Below, in pieces: positions 35,540 to 45,534 of a stretch of 64,000 bases of DNA; the first letter of the stretch is position 1; every line of letters starts with the position of its first letter. Under the pieces are notes generated by a model. That model searched no databases and was not told where the DNA came from. It worked only from the letters and a program-made list of their open reading frames with translations. Location: the NCBI RefSeq assembly GCF_014201585.1, contig NZ_JACHES010000010.1, positions 47,371-111,370 on the forward strand. The letters are read 5' to 3'. Source of the DNA: Anoxybacillus tengchongensis. GTDB taxonomy: Bacteria > Bacillota > Bacilli > Bacillales > Anoxybacillaceae. The position numbers were made by a program, and so were the translations under genes.

Positions 35540-36147
35540 GACTCATTCCCCTTTTCAAACAGCTTGTCCCATGTATATAAAAGATGTTGTAACGCTTTTG
35601 CCCGATGGCTAATTTCGTTTTTCTCCTCTTTTGTTAATTGAGCCATTGTTCGTTGTTTTTCAGGAACAAAAAAAATCGGATCGTATCCAAAACCGTTTTC
35701 CCCTATTGGTTTTTCTGTTATATATCCTTCACATACGCCATCTACTGTTGTCACGTCTCCGTTTGGTTTGGCAATAGCGAGCGTACAATGAAAACGGGCC
35801 GTCCGTTGTTCAAAAGGTACGCCTTGCAGTTTTTTAAACACTTTTTCGATGTTTGCTTGATCGTTTTTTCCTTCGCCCGCGTAGCGAGCCGAGTATACGC
35901 CCGGCTCGCCGTCTAACGCATCAACGATTAATCCAGAATCATCTGCAATAACCGTTTCGTGAAGCATATTGGCGATCGTCGTTGCTTTTAATATAGCATT
36001 TTCAGCAAACGTTGTTCCTGTTTCTTCAACATCTGGTATGTCATTATAGTCAAGAAGGGAGAGAACTTCGATTCCTTTTTTTGTAAGCAACTGCTGAAAC
36101 TCCGCTACTTTCCCTTTGTTTTTTGTAGCAATAATCATTCGTTTCAC
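35536..36147 (-). CDS. rdgB: XTP/dITP pyrophosphatase (RdgB/Ham1 family)
   Basis: A 203-residue house-cleaning NTPase that hydrolyses dITP and XTP. The signatures are [13 protein letters not shown] at the N-terminus, [31 protein letters not shown], and [14 protein letters not shown]. It is GTG-started at 36147 and overlaps the rph stop by 4 bp (GTGA). Confidence 0.96.
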   Translation of the reverse strand: MKRMIIATKNKGKVAEFQQLLTKKGIEVLSLLDYNDIPDVEETGTTFAENAILKATTIANMLHETVIADDSGLIVDALDGEPGVYSARYAGEGKNDQANIEKVFKKLQGVPFEQRTARFHCTLAIAKPNGDVTTVDGVCEGYITEKPIGENGFGYDPIFFVPEKQRTMAQLTKEEKNEISHRAKALQHLLYTWDKLFEKGNES

Positions 36148-36911
36148 TTCGTCTTCTCTCCTTCCGAACGATGTTGCATAATCTGTTCAGCGATCGGGCC
36201 AAGCGCTTCTTTTTGAAGAACAATAAGCTCATGAATGCCCTTTTCAGCAACCGTTAATAAATCGAGCAATTGCTCATATGAAAACGTTGCTTCTTCCCCC
36301 GTTCCTTGAATTTCAACAAATCGTCCCGATCCTGTCATGACAATGTTCATATCAACTTGTGCTTTTGAATCTTCAATATAGTTTAAATCTAAAATGATTC
36401 CATGTTCTTCATCAATTCCGACAGATGTAGCAGCTAAAAAATCTGTAATCGGAAGTGCCGACAATTTCTTTTCTTCAACCATTTTTCCGAGCGCCAACGT
36501 CATGGCAACAAACGCTCCTGTAATGGATGCTGTACGTGTTCCGCCATCCGCTTGAATGACATCACAATCAATCCAAATTGTTTTTTCACCTAATTTTTGT
36601 AAATCAACAACAGAACGGAGTACACGACCAATTAATCGTTGAATTTCCATCGTTCGTCCTGACAACTTTCCTTTACTTGCTTCACGAATATTTCGTTGCT
36701 CTGTCGCACGCGGAATCATCGCATACTCGGCAGTAATCCATCCTTTCCCACCTCCACGCATAAACGGTGGGACTTTATCTTCGATGCTTGCTGTACAAAT
36801 GACTTTTGTATCGCCAATCGAAATAAGCACAGACCCTTCCGGATGTTTTAAATAGTTCGGTTCAATATGTACGGGACGAAGTTCGTCATTTGTTCTACCA
36901 TCTACTCTCAC
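36144..36911 (-). CDS. rph: Ribonuclease PH
   Basis: RNase PH (255 aa) trims tRNA 3' ends phosphorolytically. It begins [33 protein letters not shown] and [19 protein letters not shown] are the phosphate-binding and catalytic motifs. It starts with GTG at 36911 behind AGGAGG. It is the first gene of rph-rdgB-ysnB. Its 3' end carries the usual short extension. Confidence 0.97.
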   Translation of the reverse strand: MRVDGRTNDELRPVHIEPNYLKHPEGSVLISIGDTKVICTASIEDKVPPFMRGGGKGWITAEYAMIPRATEQRNIREASKGKLSGRTMEIQRLIGRVLRSVVDLQKLGEKTIWIDCDVIQADGGTRTASITGAFVAMTLALGKMVEEKKLSALPITDFLAATSVGIDEEHGIILDLNYIEDSKAQVDMNIVMTGSGRFVEIQGTGEEATFSYEQLLDLLTVAEKGIHELIVLQKEALGPIAEQIMQHRSEGEKTK

Positions 36912-36942
36912 ACAAAATCCTCCTCAATATATGTTCACGAAA

Positions 36943-36968
36943 TAAGAGGCAGGAACGCTGCCTCTCGA
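36943..36968 (-). terminator. Hairpin between gerM and rph
   Basis: AGAGGCAG and CTGCCTCT pair around CGTTC and are followed by TATTTCG on the minus strand. The T tract is weak, so termination may be partial. Confidence 0.5.
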
Positions 36969-37004
36969 CGATGAATCTTTATATAGTATAGCAAAAAATT
37001 GGTT

Positions 37005-38051
37005 TCAAAAACTACCTGTGTTCACATTTTGCGGTCTTGTGACAGGTTCTGATAGCGGTTTTCCACTTTCATCGACCAATTCTGCCTTTCCGTTGACTGT
37101 AATGGCGACGCTCTCTACCCCTGGCTGTTCTGTTAAAGATAAAACTAAACAATTGAGTACATGCGTAGATACGACATTTTTCTCCACACTACCGTAAATC
37201 GCTTCGTTAAAGTTTAACGTCACTTTTCCATCTTCATATTTTGGCGCTTCTAACAATTTCGCATCTGCTTGAAAATCACTTAACAACCCAGAACCGTAAC
37301 TTGGTCCTTTAATAAGTTCGTTCACAACTGCAGCGAGTTCATCTTGCTCGCTATTCGGCACGCGTCTTGTTACCGGCACATAATACGTCTGTTTTCCGTC
37401 TTGTGCTAAAAAGTAGACAATGACAGGATGTGTATTCGTAATATCGACAACGCCGTTTGTTTCAATGTTAATTCCGTCATCTCTGCTTAGTTCTTCGCTA
37501 ATTGGCGTTCCATTGACCGGCATGACGTTTTGATCGTGGCCGTTCATACGAATTTTTACACGTTTTACATTATCAAATTGCGTCACTGTCCATGTGATCG
37601 CTTGTAAAATGCGCTTTTCATCTTCTGGACGATAATTCGCAAATTCTTTCGAAAAATCAATAACAAGCGTGCCGTCTTGTTTTAAGTTAACGCTTAATAC
37701 TTGTGTATCAGCAGGAAGAACAGCACGAAATCCGTTCGGAAGCAACTCTGAAATCGGACCGTTTTCTACTAAATATTCAAGTACTTGTTTGGCAGCTGCG
37801 TTCGTTTTTGGTAAGGCAAACGTTTGTGGAACGACGAAGCCGTTTTTATCAATTAAATATAGTTCGCGTTGCACCGTTTCTGTCGCTTTTTCTTTTTCTG
37901 CTGTTTCTTTTTCTTGCACCGATTGCTCATCTCCTACATATGTTACATCTTTTGGCGGATCAATTTCTTTCGTCGCTTTTTCACCTCCAAACAGCCCACA
38001 TCCTGAAAGAATAAATATAAACATTGTGGCAATAACCCATACGCGACGCAT
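37005..38051 (-). CDS. gerM: Germination/sporulation lipoprotein GerM
   Basis: GerM (348 aa) is an exported lipoprotein. The N-terminus MRRVWVIATMFIFILSGCG has the lipobox LSGC. Two GerMN domains follow (about 80-200 and 220-335), marked by GTLVIDFSKEFANY and the paired GKVTLNFNEAIYGS. In B. subtilis it is needed for proper engulfment and germination and works in the intermembrane space. The ATG has GAGGAGGGGA. It lies between murI and rph, as in B. subtilis. Confidence 0.95.
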   Translation of the reverse strand: MRRVWVIATMFIFILSGCGLFGGEKATKEIDPPKDVTYVGDEQSVQEKETAEKEKATETVQRELYLIDKNGFVVPQTFALPKTNAAAKQVLEYLVENGPISELLPNGFRAVLPADTQVLSVNLKQDGTLVIDFSKEFANYRPEDEKRILQAITWTVTQFDNVKRVKIRMNGHDQNVMPVNGTPISEELSRDDGINIETNGVVDITNTHPVIVYFLAQDGKQTYYVPVTRRVPNSEQDELAAVVNELIKGPSYGSGLLSDFQADAKLLEAPKYEDGKVTLNFNEAIYGSVEKNVVSTHVLNCLVLSLTEQPGVESVAITVNGKAELVDESGKPLSEPVTRPQNVNTGSF

Positions 38052-38111
38052 GGACTCCCCTCCTCATACGGTTTGTACTACTATGTATACGAGCCGTCCA
38101 AAAAAATAGAA

Positions 38112-38143
38112 CAAAAAAATCCTTCGGCTAATGCGAAGGATTA
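38112..38143 (-). terminator. Terminator after murI
   Basis: AATCCTTCG-CATTAGC-CGAAGGATT followed by TTTTTG on the minus strand, at the murI stop. Confidence 0.92.
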
Positions 38144-38938
38144 AGATAATTGAATCGTTTCGACATGTTCAATCGGATGACCGAACCATTTGGACGCAAT
38201 TTGTTGAAACGTTTCTTTCGGTCCAGTAGTAAAAAATATATGCTCGCGACGTTTATTCCCCGTATAAAGCAAACCGCTATGATGTAAAATCGTACTCACT
38301 TCGCGTGCTGTTTCATCACCGGAGCAAATGAGCTTCACGTGCTTTCCCATGTATTGTTGAATCAATGGACTTAAGAGCGGATAATGCGTACACCCTAAAA
38401 TAAGCGTATCAATCGGTCGGTCTTTTAATGGTTCAAGAGACTCAGCAACAATTTGTTTTGCTTCTTCTCCCTCAAATTGTCCACTTTCGACTAAAGGGAC
38501 GAACTTCGGGCAAGCTAAACTTTCTACGATCACGTCGCTGTTAATGGATTTCAATGCTTGTTCGTACGCCCCGCTTTTTACCGTTCCGATCGTGCCGATG
38601 ACACCGATATGATAGTTTTTTGTAATTTTTAACGCAGTGCGTGCGCCGGGATGAACGACCCCGATCACAGGGATGTTGAGGGTATCACGAATTTCTTCTA
38701 AAGCGACAGCCGTGGCGGTGTTACATGCAATGACAAGCATTTTCATATCATAACCGAGCAAATAGTTCGTCATTTCCCACGTAAACTGTCGAATTTCTTC
38801 TCGCGGTCTCGGTCCATACGGACAGCGTGCCGTATCTCCTAAGTACAAAATTTGTTCTTTTGGTAGCTGGCGCATGATTTCTCGTGCAACTGTTAATCCA
38901 CCAACACCTGAATCAATCACTCCAATTGGTCTTTCCAA
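38141..38938 (-). CDS. murI: Glutamate racemase
   Basis: MurI/RacE (265 aa) makes D-glutamate for peptidoglycan. The two catalytic cysteines lie in [13 protein letters not shown] and [27 protein letters not shown] opens the fold. I place the start at TTG 38938 ([11 protein letters not shown]), because GAGG lies 8 bp upstream and homologues start there. An ATG at 38977 would add 13 residues ([12 protein letters not shown]) that do not look conserved. Confidence 0.94.
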   Translation of the reverse strand: MERPIGVIDSGVGGLTVAREIMRQLPKEQILYLGDTARCPYGPRPREEIRQFTWEMTNYLLGYDMKMLVIACNTATAVALEEIRDTLNIPVIGVVHPGARTALKITKNYHIGVIGTIGTVKSGAYEQALKSINSDVIVESLACPKFVPLVESGQFEGEEAKQIVAESLEPLKDRPIDTLILGCTHYPLLSPLIQQYMGKHVKLICSGDETAREVSTILHHSGLLYTGNKRREHIFFTTGPKETFQQIASKWFGHPIEHVETIQLS

Positions 38939-39008
38939 TGTATTCGCCTCATTCTTTGTTAATGTATGACAAAACATTTTTCATTATAACACACATCAAA
39001 TCAATAGA

Positions 39009-39046
39009 AAACCGGCTGCCTAAAACGAAAAGGCGAGCCGGTTCTC
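39009..39046 (-). terminator. Terminator after gerE
   Basis: AACCGGCTCGCCT and AGGCAGCCGGTT pair with one mismatch, then TTCTATTG on the minus strand. Confidence 0.75.
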
Positions 39047-39047
39047 G

Positions 39048-39257
39048 TTATAGTTCAAGTTCCCCCATTCGAAGCAATTCGACGACAGCTTGTGAGCGCC
39101 CCTTTACTCCAAGCTTTTGCATCGCATTCGAAATGTGGTTGCGAACTGTTTTTTCGCTAATGAATAGTTCGCTAGCAATCTCTTTCGTTGTCTTGTCTTG
39201 CAGCAACAGTTCGAATACTTCTCGTTCTCTTTTTGTGAGCAGCGGCTTCTGATTCAA
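39048..39257 (-). CDS. gerE: Sporulation transcription factor GerE
   Basis: GerE is a LuxR-type helix-turn-helix regulator that acts late in the mother cell with sigma-K on coat genes. From the TTG at 39257 the protein has 69 residues (74 in B. subtilis). The DNA-binding domain LLTKREREVFELLLQDKTTK and SEKTVRNHISNAMQKLGVKG is essentially that of GerE. The TTG is chosen for its AAGGAGGG at 8 bp. The frame remains open to 39386, but that part overlaps ysmA and has no ribosome site. A sigma-K-type promoter precedes it. Confidence 0.93.
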   Translation of the reverse strand: MNQKPLLTKREREVFELLLQDKTTKEIASELFISEKTVRNHISNAMQKLGVKGRSQAVVELLRMGELEL

Positions 39258-39316
39258 GTGAATAACCCTCCTTGCTTTTACCAGACCGAAACGGATGGGT
39301 ATATATTTAGTCAACA

Positions 39317-39346
39317 TATCGTATGCAAGAAGGGCGTTAACGGTTA
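39317..39346 (-). promoter_or_regulatory. Sigma-K-type promoter of gerE
   Basis: CATACGATA (39317-39325) fits the sigma-K -10 CATAnnnTA. An AC pair 17 bp upstream (39343-39344) is the simple -35. gerE is sigma-K dependent in B. subtilis. Confidence 0.5.
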
Positions 39347-39793
39347 CATGTTTTCTATTAATCGCGCTCGCGCTTCTTCGTCCCATGCCACTCCTTTCCC
39401 TGTCGCTTTTGACATTTGGACCATCGTTCCACGCCCTGTAAACGCAATTGCACCATTTTGCTTTTTTCCAACATAATGTAAATCAACAGAAGAGTTTCCG
39501 ATGTGTGCCACTTTGACACCGATTTGCAGCTGTTCACCAAAATACACTTGTTGTAAAAAGTCGCATTGTAAATTCGCAACGACCGGAATCGCATCATGTT
39601 CTTTTCCTAACCAATCGTTCATAAAGCCGAGATGTTCAAAAAATGCGATGCGCGCTTCTTCAAAATATACAAAAGGTACCGTATTGTTTAAATGGCCAAA
39701 CATATCCGTTTCTGAAAAGCGGACACGCACCGGATGAAAAAAAGAAAAACGTTGTTCCCAATCTTTTATGTCACCAATATAAGATATTTTCAT
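39344..39793 (-). CDS. ysmA: YsmA-like hotdog-fold acyl-CoA thioesterase
   Basis: A 149-residue 4HBT-family protein. FHPVRVRFSETDMFGHLNNT is the hotdog active-site signature with the catalytic Asp, and YFEEARIAFFEHLG is the central helix. It lies between sdhB and gerE, as ysmA does in B. subtilis. The natural acyl-CoA is unknown. Confidence 0.88.
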   Translation of the reverse strand: MKISYIGDIKDWEQRFSFFHPVRVRFSETDMFGHLNNTVPFVYFEEARIAFFEHLGFMNDWLGKEHDAIPVVANLQCDFLQQVYFGEQLQIGVKVAHIGNSSVDLHYVGKKQNGAIAFTGRGTMVQMSKATGKGVAWDEEARARLIENM

Positions 39794-39843
39794 TTTCCCT
39801 CTCCCCCTCTATAAAAGCGACTTAGCATCTATATATGAAACGT

Positions 39844-39870
39844 AAGGCCGACTCTTCAAGAGTCGACCTT
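39844..39870 (-). terminator. Hairpin after sdhB
   Basis: AAGGTCGACTCTT and AAGAGTCGGCCTT form a near-perfect stem just after the sdhB stop. No proper T tract follows, so it may stabilise the sdh mRNA rather than end transcription. Confidence 0.5.
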
Positions 39871-39874
39871 GTTG

Positions 39875-40636
39875 TTACACTTCATCGCTACCGAAGAAAT
39901 TGCGGAACATTTGAATGGTTGCTGCACGATTCAATGCCGCAATCGATGTTGTAAGCGGAATGCCTTTCGGACAAGATTGCACACAGTTTTGTGAATTTCC
40001 GCAGTTCGCTAATCCACCGTCACCCATAATCGCTTCAAGGCGCTCCGCTTTATGCATCTCCCCTGTTGGATGTGCGTTAAATAAACGTACTTGTGAAAGC
40101 GGTGCTGGACCGATAAAGTTTGACTTACTATTGACGTTCGGACAAGCCTCTAAACATACACCGCATGTCATACATTTTGATAATTCATATGCCCATTGCC
40201 GTTTGCGCTCTGGCATGCGCGGTCCCGGACCTAAATCGTACGTTCCATCGATTGGAATCCATGCTTTTACTTTTTTTAACGAATCAAACATGCGACTACG
40301 ATCCACTTGCAAGTCACGAATAACAGGGAATGTGCGCATCGGCTCTAAACGAATCGGTTGCTCAAGCTGATCGATCAGTGCGGTACACGATTGGCGTGGC
40401 TTTCCGTTAATTACCATTGAACAAGCACCACACACTTCTTCTAAACAGTTCATTTCCCAAGCAACAGGCGTCGTTTTTTCCCCTTTTGCATTGACCGGAT
40501 TGCGCCGAATTTCCATGAGCGCCGAAATAATGTTCATATTCGGACGATACGGAATGACAAACTCTTCTTCATAAGGGGCTGTATCCGGACGGTCTTGTCT
40601 TGTGACGATAATCCGAATCGTTTTATTTTCGCTCAT
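39875..40636 (-). CDS. sdhB: Succinate dehydrogenase, iron-sulfur subunit
   Basis: SdhB (253 aa) passes electrons from SdhA to the membrane anchor. The [2Fe-2S] cysteines lie in NCLEEVCGACSMVING with a later Cys, and the [4Fe-4S] set in CMTCGVCLEACP. The last cluster's cysteines are in NCGNSQNCVQSCPKG. It overlaps the sdhA stop by 4 bp and is the last gene of sdhCAB. Confidence 0.97.
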   Translation of the reverse strand: MSENKTIRIIVTRQDRPDTAPYEEEFVIPYRPNMNIISALMEIRRNPVNAKGEKTTPVAWEMNCLEEVCGACSMVINGKPRQSCTALIDQLEQPIRLEPMRTFPVIRDLQVDRSRMFDSLKKVKAWIPIDGTYDLGPGPRMPERKRQWAYELSKCMTCGVCLEACPNVNSKSNFIGPAPLSQVRLFNAHPTGEMHKAERLEAIMGDGGLANCGNSQNCVQSCPKGIPLTTSIAALNRAATIQMFRNFFGSDEV

Positions 40637-42393
40637 GATTTCACTTCCCCTTTCTTTTTCGTATAGTCGCGTTTGCGCGGTTTAATAAGTGATGTATCTA
40701 CTTCGCGATAATGGAATGATGGACCATCCGGCGTAAAGCTTGCCATCGTTGTTTTTAACCATTCTTCATCGTTTCGCTCAGGAAACTCTGGCTTATAATG
40801 CGCTCCACGGCTTTCGTTACGATTGTAAGCACCAAGCGTAATGACGCGAGCAAGTTGCAACATGTTGTAAAGTTGGCGTGTAAACGATGCACCTTGGTTG
40901 CTCCATTTCGCTGTGTCGTTAATGTTAATATTTTTATAACGCTCGAGTAATTCTTGAATTTTCTCATCTGTTTTTAATAGTTTATCGTTATAACGAACGA
41001 CTGTGACGTTATCAGTCATCCATTCACCAAGCTCTTTATGCAAAACGTATGCGTTTTCTGTGCCATCCATCGCCATAATTTGCGCCCATTTTTCTTCTTC
41101 TTGTTTTAAATAGCGATCATATAAAGAAGAAGGCATCGCATCTGCTGATTTTTCGAGCCCTTTCATATATTCAACTGCTTTTGGACCTGCTACCATTCCA
41201 CCGTAAATTGCAGATAACAATGAGTTTGCACCAAGACGGTTGGCACCGTGCATCGAGAAGTCGCACTCACCCGCCGCAAACAATCCTTTAATATTTGTCA
41301 TTTGATCGTAGTCCACCCATAATCCACCCATCGAGTAGTGAACCGCTGGGAAGATTTTCATCGGCACTTTTCTTGGATCTTCACCCATAAATTTCTCATA
41401 AATTTCAATAATGCCACCTAACTTAATATCCAACTCTTTCGGATCTTTATGGGACAAGTCTAAATAAACCATGTTTTCGCCGTTAATACCGAGCTTTAAG
41501 TCTACACAAACATGGAAAATTTCACGCGTCGCAATGTCGCGTGGAACGAGGTTTCCGTAAGCTGGATATTTTTCTTCCAAGAAATACCAAGGTTTTCCAT
41601 CTTTATACGTCCAAACTCGTCCACCTTCTCCACGAGCTGATTCACTCATTAAGCGAAGCTTATCGTCGCCTGGAATGGCTGTCGGATGAATTTGAATAAA
41701 TTCTCCGTTTGCATAATACGCCCCTTGTTGATAAACAATCGATGCCGCCGAACCTGTGTTAATGACGGAGTTTGTTGACTTACCAAAAATGATCCCCGGA
41801 CCGCCTGTTGCCATGATGACTGCATCAGCAGGGAATGCTTTAATCTCCATCGTTGTTAAGTTTTGCGCGACAATCCCACGACATACTTGTTCATCATCTA
41901 AAACTGCACCTAAAAATTCCCATCCTTCATATTTTGTGACGAGACCCGCTACTTCATGACGACGCACTTGTTCATCAAGCGCGTAAAGAAGCTGTTGTCC
42001 TGTTGTTGCTCCTGCATATGCTGTACGGTGATGTTGCGTCCCCCCAAAACGTCGGAAATCGAGCAATCCCTCTGGTGTACGGTTGAACATGACGCCCATA
42101 CGATCGAGCAAATGAATAATGCCAGGGGCAGCTTCGCACATCGCTTTTACCGGAGGTTGGTCAGCTAAAAAGTCCCCACCGTATACTGTATCATCGAAAT
42201 GCTCCCACGGAGAGTCTCCTTCCCCTTTTGTGTTGACCGCACCGTTAATGCCACCTTGTGCACAAACAGAGTGAGACCGTTTCACGGGAACTAATGAAAA
42301 TAAATCTACTTTTACACCTGCTTCGGCAATTTTAATGGTTGCCATCAAGCCGGCAAGACCTCCACCAACGACAATAATTTTTCCTTTACTCAT
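40633..42393 (-). CDS. sdhA: Succinate dehydrogenase, flavoprotein subunit
   Basis: SdhA (586 aa) oxidises succinate to fumarate with covalently bound FAD. The FAD dinucleotide motif is VVGGGLAGLMATIKIAEAG. The flavinylated His lies in GGTQHHRTAYAGATTGQQ. Substrate and active-site motifs are IQIHPTAIPGD and SESARGEGGRVW. It lies between sdhC and sdhB in the usual Bacillus order. Confidence 0.98.
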   Translation of the reverse strand: MSKGKIIVVGGGLAGLMATIKIAEAGVKVDLFSLVPVKRSHSVCAQGGINGAVNTKGEGDSPWEHFDDTVYGGDFLADQPPVKAMCEAAPGIIHLLDRMGVMFNRTPEGLLDFRRFGGTQHHRTAYAGATTGQQLLYALDEQVRRHEVAGLVTKYEGWEFLGAVLDDEQVCRGIVAQNLTTMEIKAFPADAVIMATGGPGIIFGKSTNSVINTGSAASIVYQQGAYYANGEFIQIHPTAIPGDDKLRLMSESARGEGGRVWTYKDGKPWYFLEEKYPAYGNLVPRDIATREIFHVCVDLKLGINGENMVYLDLSHKDPKELDIKLGGIIEIYEKFMGEDPRKVPMKIFPAVHYSMGGLWVDYDQMTNIKGLFAAGECDFSMHGANRLGANSLLSAIYGGMVAGPKAVEYMKGLEKSADAMPSSLYDRYLKQEEEKWAQIMAMDGTENAYVLHKELGEWMTDNVTVVRYNDKLLKTDEKIQELLERYKNININDTAKWSNQGASFTRQLYNMLQLARVITLGAYNRNESRGAHYKPEFPERNDEEWLKTTMASFTPDGPSFHYREVDTSLIKPRKRDYTKKKGEVKS

Positions 42394-42416
42394 GTCTCCT
42401 CACTCCTTCTTGTGGA

Positions 42417-43025
42417 TTAAACGAATGCTAAAATCGCGCGTATACCAACGATCGAAAGCGCGACAAAAATCCCCATTGTCACGTATGTAGAAATTTGTTG
42501 TGAACGAGGAGTCACTGTAATACCCCAGCTAACGAAAAACGACCATAACCCGTTCGCAAAGTGAAATACTGCAGAAACGATTCCGACAATATAAAATGCA
42601 AGCATAAACGGATTTGCCACAATGTTCGCCATCATGTCGTAGTTCACTTCTGCACCAAACGCCGCTTGAACGCGCGTTTCCCATACGTGCCAGACGACGA
42701 AAATGAGCGTAATAATACCCGTTAAGCGTTGCAACATAAACATCCAGTTACGGAAATACCCGTAGCGACTTACATTGTTTTGTGCTGTAAATGCAATGTA
42801 CAGTCCGTAGATGGCATGGAACAGTAGCGGAAGAAAAATAACGAAAACTTCTAAAAAGTACCGAAACGGTAGCTGCTCCATAAATGCTGCCGCTTTGTTG
42901 AACGATTCTGCTCCTCTTGTTGCAAAATGGTTAACTACTAAATGCTGCGTTAAAAACAGCCCAACTGGAATGACTCCGAGCAATGAATGGAGTCGACGGT
43001 AAAAAAATTCGCGATTTTGTGCCAT
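42417..43025 (-). CDS. sdhC: Succinate dehydrogenase cytochrome b558 subunit
   Basis: SdhC (202 aa) has five membrane segments and anchors SdhAB while reducing menaquinone. It is the Bacillus-type di-heme cytochrome b, with conserved His residues in RRLHSLLGVIPVGLFLTQHL, PLLFHAIYGLY, IFVVWHVWETR and AVFHFANGLW. The ATG at 43025 follows AAGGGGGG. It is the first gene of the operon. Confidence 0.96.
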   Translation of the reverse strand: MAQNREFFYRRLHSLLGVIPVGLFLTQHLVVNHFATRGAESFNKAAAFMEQLPFRYFLEVFVIFLPLLFHAIYGLYIAFTAQNNVSRYGYFRNWMFMLQRLTGIITLIFVVWHVWETRVQAAFGAEVNYDMMANIVANPFMLAFYIVGIVSAVFHFANGLWSFFVSWGITVTPRSQQISTYVTMGIFVALSIVGIRAILAFV

Positions 43026-43141
43026 ACATAACCCCCCTTAAATTTGTCATCTTCCTTTTTTATACGCTCCCATCCACATCTACTAGACTATGATCAACAG
43101 ATGTGTAAACACTTCCATTTCCATTGATCATTGTCACATTC

Positions 43142-43170
43142 ATTGTACTCCCAGAATGTAGGAGCGTCAA
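43142..43170 (-). promoter_or_regulatory. Sigma-A promoter of sdhCAB
   Basis: TTGACG (43165-43170) and TACAAT (43142-43147) are exactly 17 bp apart on the minus strand, leaving a leader of about 105 nt before sdhC. Confidence 0.8.
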
Positions 43171-43271
43171 GAAAAGGTGTTCACGAAATGTTCAATCATT
43201 TCAAATTTTAAAATAACTACACTTCTAGTGAAGTCCGAAATAAGAGAAAAGTCAATACTGTTTTTCACATT

Positions 43272-43293
43272 ATTGTTCGCTATAATGAACAAT
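43272..43293 (+). promoter_or_regulatory. Promoter -10 inside an inverted repeat before yslB
   Basis: TATAAT (43281-43286) sits between the arms ATTGTTC and GAACAAT. The -35 is poor. The repeat could be an operator or chance; no matching regulator is known to me. Confidence 0.5.
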
Positions 43294-43310
43294 AGAGAGG
43301 GGAATTGATC

Positions 43311-43742
43311 GTGAGCGGATACGAGCAATGGAAACAAACGAACATTTCTGCTTTTAGCGACTTTTTATTTCGGCAAGAACTGCTACCAAATTTGTTTGGA
43401 AAAGAAACTCCATTTATTTTATATTGGGCAGGAAAAGAATTAGCGAGAAAGTACCCGCTAGCTACGGTCGATGATGTCGTTGCTTTTTTTGAACAAGCTG
43501 GTTGGGGGAATTTATCGCTACTGGAGGAGAAAAAAGATCAATGCGATCTTCAATTAGATGGATCGCTTGTCGCCATGCGGTTCGATTATGGTGGGGAGTG
43601 TACGTTTCAACTTGAAGCGGGCTTTCTTGCTCAACAGTTTGAACAGCAAAAAGGATATGTGACGGAAGCGTTTGAACAACAAAAACGACGCGCCAAAACC
43701 GTTTTGTTTACTGTCAAATGGGATCGCAAAGATGAAAGCTGA
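43311..43742 (+). CDS. yslB: YslB family protein (DUF2507)
   Basis: A 143-residue cytosolic protein, divergent from sdhCAB and convergent with uvrC, as yslB is in B. subtilis. It matches the family pattern (FLFRQELLPNLFGKETPFIL near the start; EAGFLAQQFEQQKGY at the end). Two starts are possible: GTG at 43311, best spaced from GAGAGGGG, and TTG at 43305. Function is not known; the fold is related to the V4R/TRAPP-like group. Confidence 0.85.
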   Translation: MSGYEQWKQTNISAFSDFLFRQELLPNLFGKETPFILYWAGKELARKYPLATVDDVVAFFEQAGWGNLSLLEEKKDQCDLQLDGSLVAMRFDYGGECTFQLEAGFLAQQFEQQKGYVTEAFEQQKRRAKTVLFTVKWDRKDES

Positions 43743-43763
43743 CCATCATCGGTCAGCTTTCAT
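43732..43763. terminator. Hairpin between convergent yslB and uvrC
   Basis: ATGAAAGCTGACC and GGTCAGCTTTCAT form a perfect 13-bp stem that overlaps both 3' ends. T tracts are short on both sides. Confidence 0.6.
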
Positions 43764-45534
43764 ACGTTCGGAGCGCTTCGTGAATTTTTTGGGCGACATG
43801 TTTTGGAACGTTTGCTTCTTGTAGCTGTTCAACCGTTGCTTCTTTCATTTTTTTAATCGATCCGAAATGTTGCAATAACGCTTGTTTTCTTTTTGTACCA
43901 ACCCCTGGAATTTGATCAAGAATGGAGTGGAATGTAGATTTTGAACGAACTTGACGATGAAATGTAATTGCAAAACGATGCACTTCTTCTTGAATGCGCT
44001 GCAACAAATAAAATTCTTGACTGTTCTTTTCTAACGAAATGACGCTTGGCGGATCGCCAAACAATAAATGGGATGTGCGATGTTTATCATCTTTCACTAA
44101 ACCAGCAACAGGAATCGACAACCCGAGTTCGCATTCCAACACTTCTTTTGCGACTTGTATTTGTCCTTTTCCGCCATCGACAATGATTAATTGAGGAAGT
44201 GGTAGACGTTCGCGCAACGCGCGCGTATATCGTCGTCGAATCACTTCCCGCATCGACTCGTAATCGTCCGCTCCTTGCACCGTTTTTATTTTATATTTAC
44301 GATATTCTTTTTTTTCCGGCTTTCCATCAATAAATACGACCATCGCAGCGACAGCGTCTGCCCCTTGAATATTTGAATTGTCAAACGCCTCAATACGACG
44401 AGGAGCTTGAATCCCCATTGCTTCACCTAATCGTTCAATCGCACGAATCGTCCGTTCTTCATCACGCTCAATTAAAAAGAATTTTTCTTGCAAAGCAATT
44501 TGTGCGTTTTTACACGCTAAATCAACGAGCTCTTTCTTTTTACCACTTTTCGGCTGTGTGACGTTCACCTGAAGCAAATTTGTCGCCATCTCTCCATCGA
44601 TGTCGCGCGGCAATACAACTTCGCGTGGCTTTAAATGATACTCTTTACTGTAAAACTGCCCTAAAAACGTTAAAAACTCTTCCTCTGGTTCTTGATATAA
44701 TGGAAACATCGATACGTTTCGTTCGATGAGCTTTCCTTGGCGAATAAAAAATACTTGTACGCACATCCACCCTTTATCGTACGCATATCCAAAAATGTCG
44801 CGATCAACAAAATCGTGCAAAATCATTTTTTGTTTTTCCATTAATGTTTCGATATACGTGATTTGATCACGATATTCTTTCGCCCGCTCAAAATGTAACT
44901 GTTCGGCCGCTTCTAACATTTTTTCTGTCAATGTCTCTTTTACTTCTTTATACCCACCATTTAAAAAACGAGTAATTTGTTCAACAATTTGTTTATTTTC
45001 TTCCTCTGACACTGTATATTCGCAAGGTCCTAAACATTGTCCCATATGATAATATAAACAAACTTTTTTCGGCATTTTCTCACATTTTCTTAATGGATAT
45101 AGACGATCGAGCAGTTTTTTCGTTTCGTGCGCAGCTTGGGCGTTCGGATACGGCCCAAAATATTTCCCTTTATCTTTTTTCACCGTTCGGGTGATGATAA
45201 GACGCGGATGCGTTTCTCCAGTAATTTTAATAAACGGATAGCTTTTATCATCTTTTAACATGACGTTATATTTCGGATCGTATTTTTTAATTAAATTCAT
45301 TTCTAAAATAAGCGCTTCTAAATCCGAAGACGTCACAATGTATTCAAAATCAGCAATTTCATTTACTAACCGAAGCGTTTTTCCGTCATGTGTACCCGTA
45401 AAATAAGAACGGACACGATTTTTCAACACCTTTGCTTTCCCGACATAAATGACTGTCCCGTGGGCGTCTTTCATTAAATAACATCCCGGTTGATCGGGCA
45501 AAATCGCTAATTTTTCTTTTAATCGTTCATTCAC
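43753..45534 (-). CDS. uvrC: Excinuclease ABC subunit C
   Basis: UvrC (593 aa) makes the two incisions in nucleotide excision repair. It has the GIY-YIG nuclease ([20 protein letters not shown]), the UVR motif that binds UvrB ([18 protein letters not shown]), the RNase H-like second nuclease ([20 protein letters not shown]), and C-terminal helix-hairpin-helix repeats ([20 protein letters not shown]). The start is GTG 45534 behind GGAGGGAG, overlapping the upstream gene's 3' end by 8 bp. A further 24 upstream codons in frame belong to that overlap and are not coding for UvrC. Confidence 0.96.
   Translation of the reverse strand: MNERLKEKLAILPDQPGCYLMKDAHGTVIYVGKAKVLKNRVRSYFTGTHDGKTLRLVNEIADFEYIVTSSDLEALILEMNLIKKYDPKYNVMLKDDKSYPFIKITGETHPRLIITRTVKKDKGKYFGPYPNAQAAHETKKLLDRLYPLRKCEKMPKKVCLYYHMGQCLGPCEYTVSEEENKQIVEQITRFLNGGYKEVKETLTEKMLEAAEQLHFERAKEYRDQITYIETLMEKQKMILHDFVDRDIFGYAYDKGWMCVQVFFIRQGKLIERNVSMFPLYQEPEEEFLTFLGQFYSKEYHLKPREVVLPRDIDGEMATNLLQVNVTQPKSGKKKELVDLACKNAQIALQEKFFLIERDEERTIRAIERLGEAMGIQAPRRIEAFDNSNIQGADAVAAMVVFIDGKPEKKEYRKYKIKTVQGADDYESMREVIRRRYTRALRERLPLPQLIIVDGGKGQIQVAKEVLECELGLSIPVAGLVKDDKHRTSHLLFGDPPSVISLEKNSQEFYLLQRIQEEVHRFAITFHRQVRSKSTFHSILDQIPGVGTKRKQALLQHFGSIKKMKEATVEQLQEANVPKHVAQKIHEALRTYES

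Noticed and set aside
39258..39386. N-terminal extension of gerE to 112 residues
   Set aside because: It overlaps ysmA, has no ribosome site, and the GerE family is about 70-74 residues; the TTG at 39257 has AAGGAGGG.
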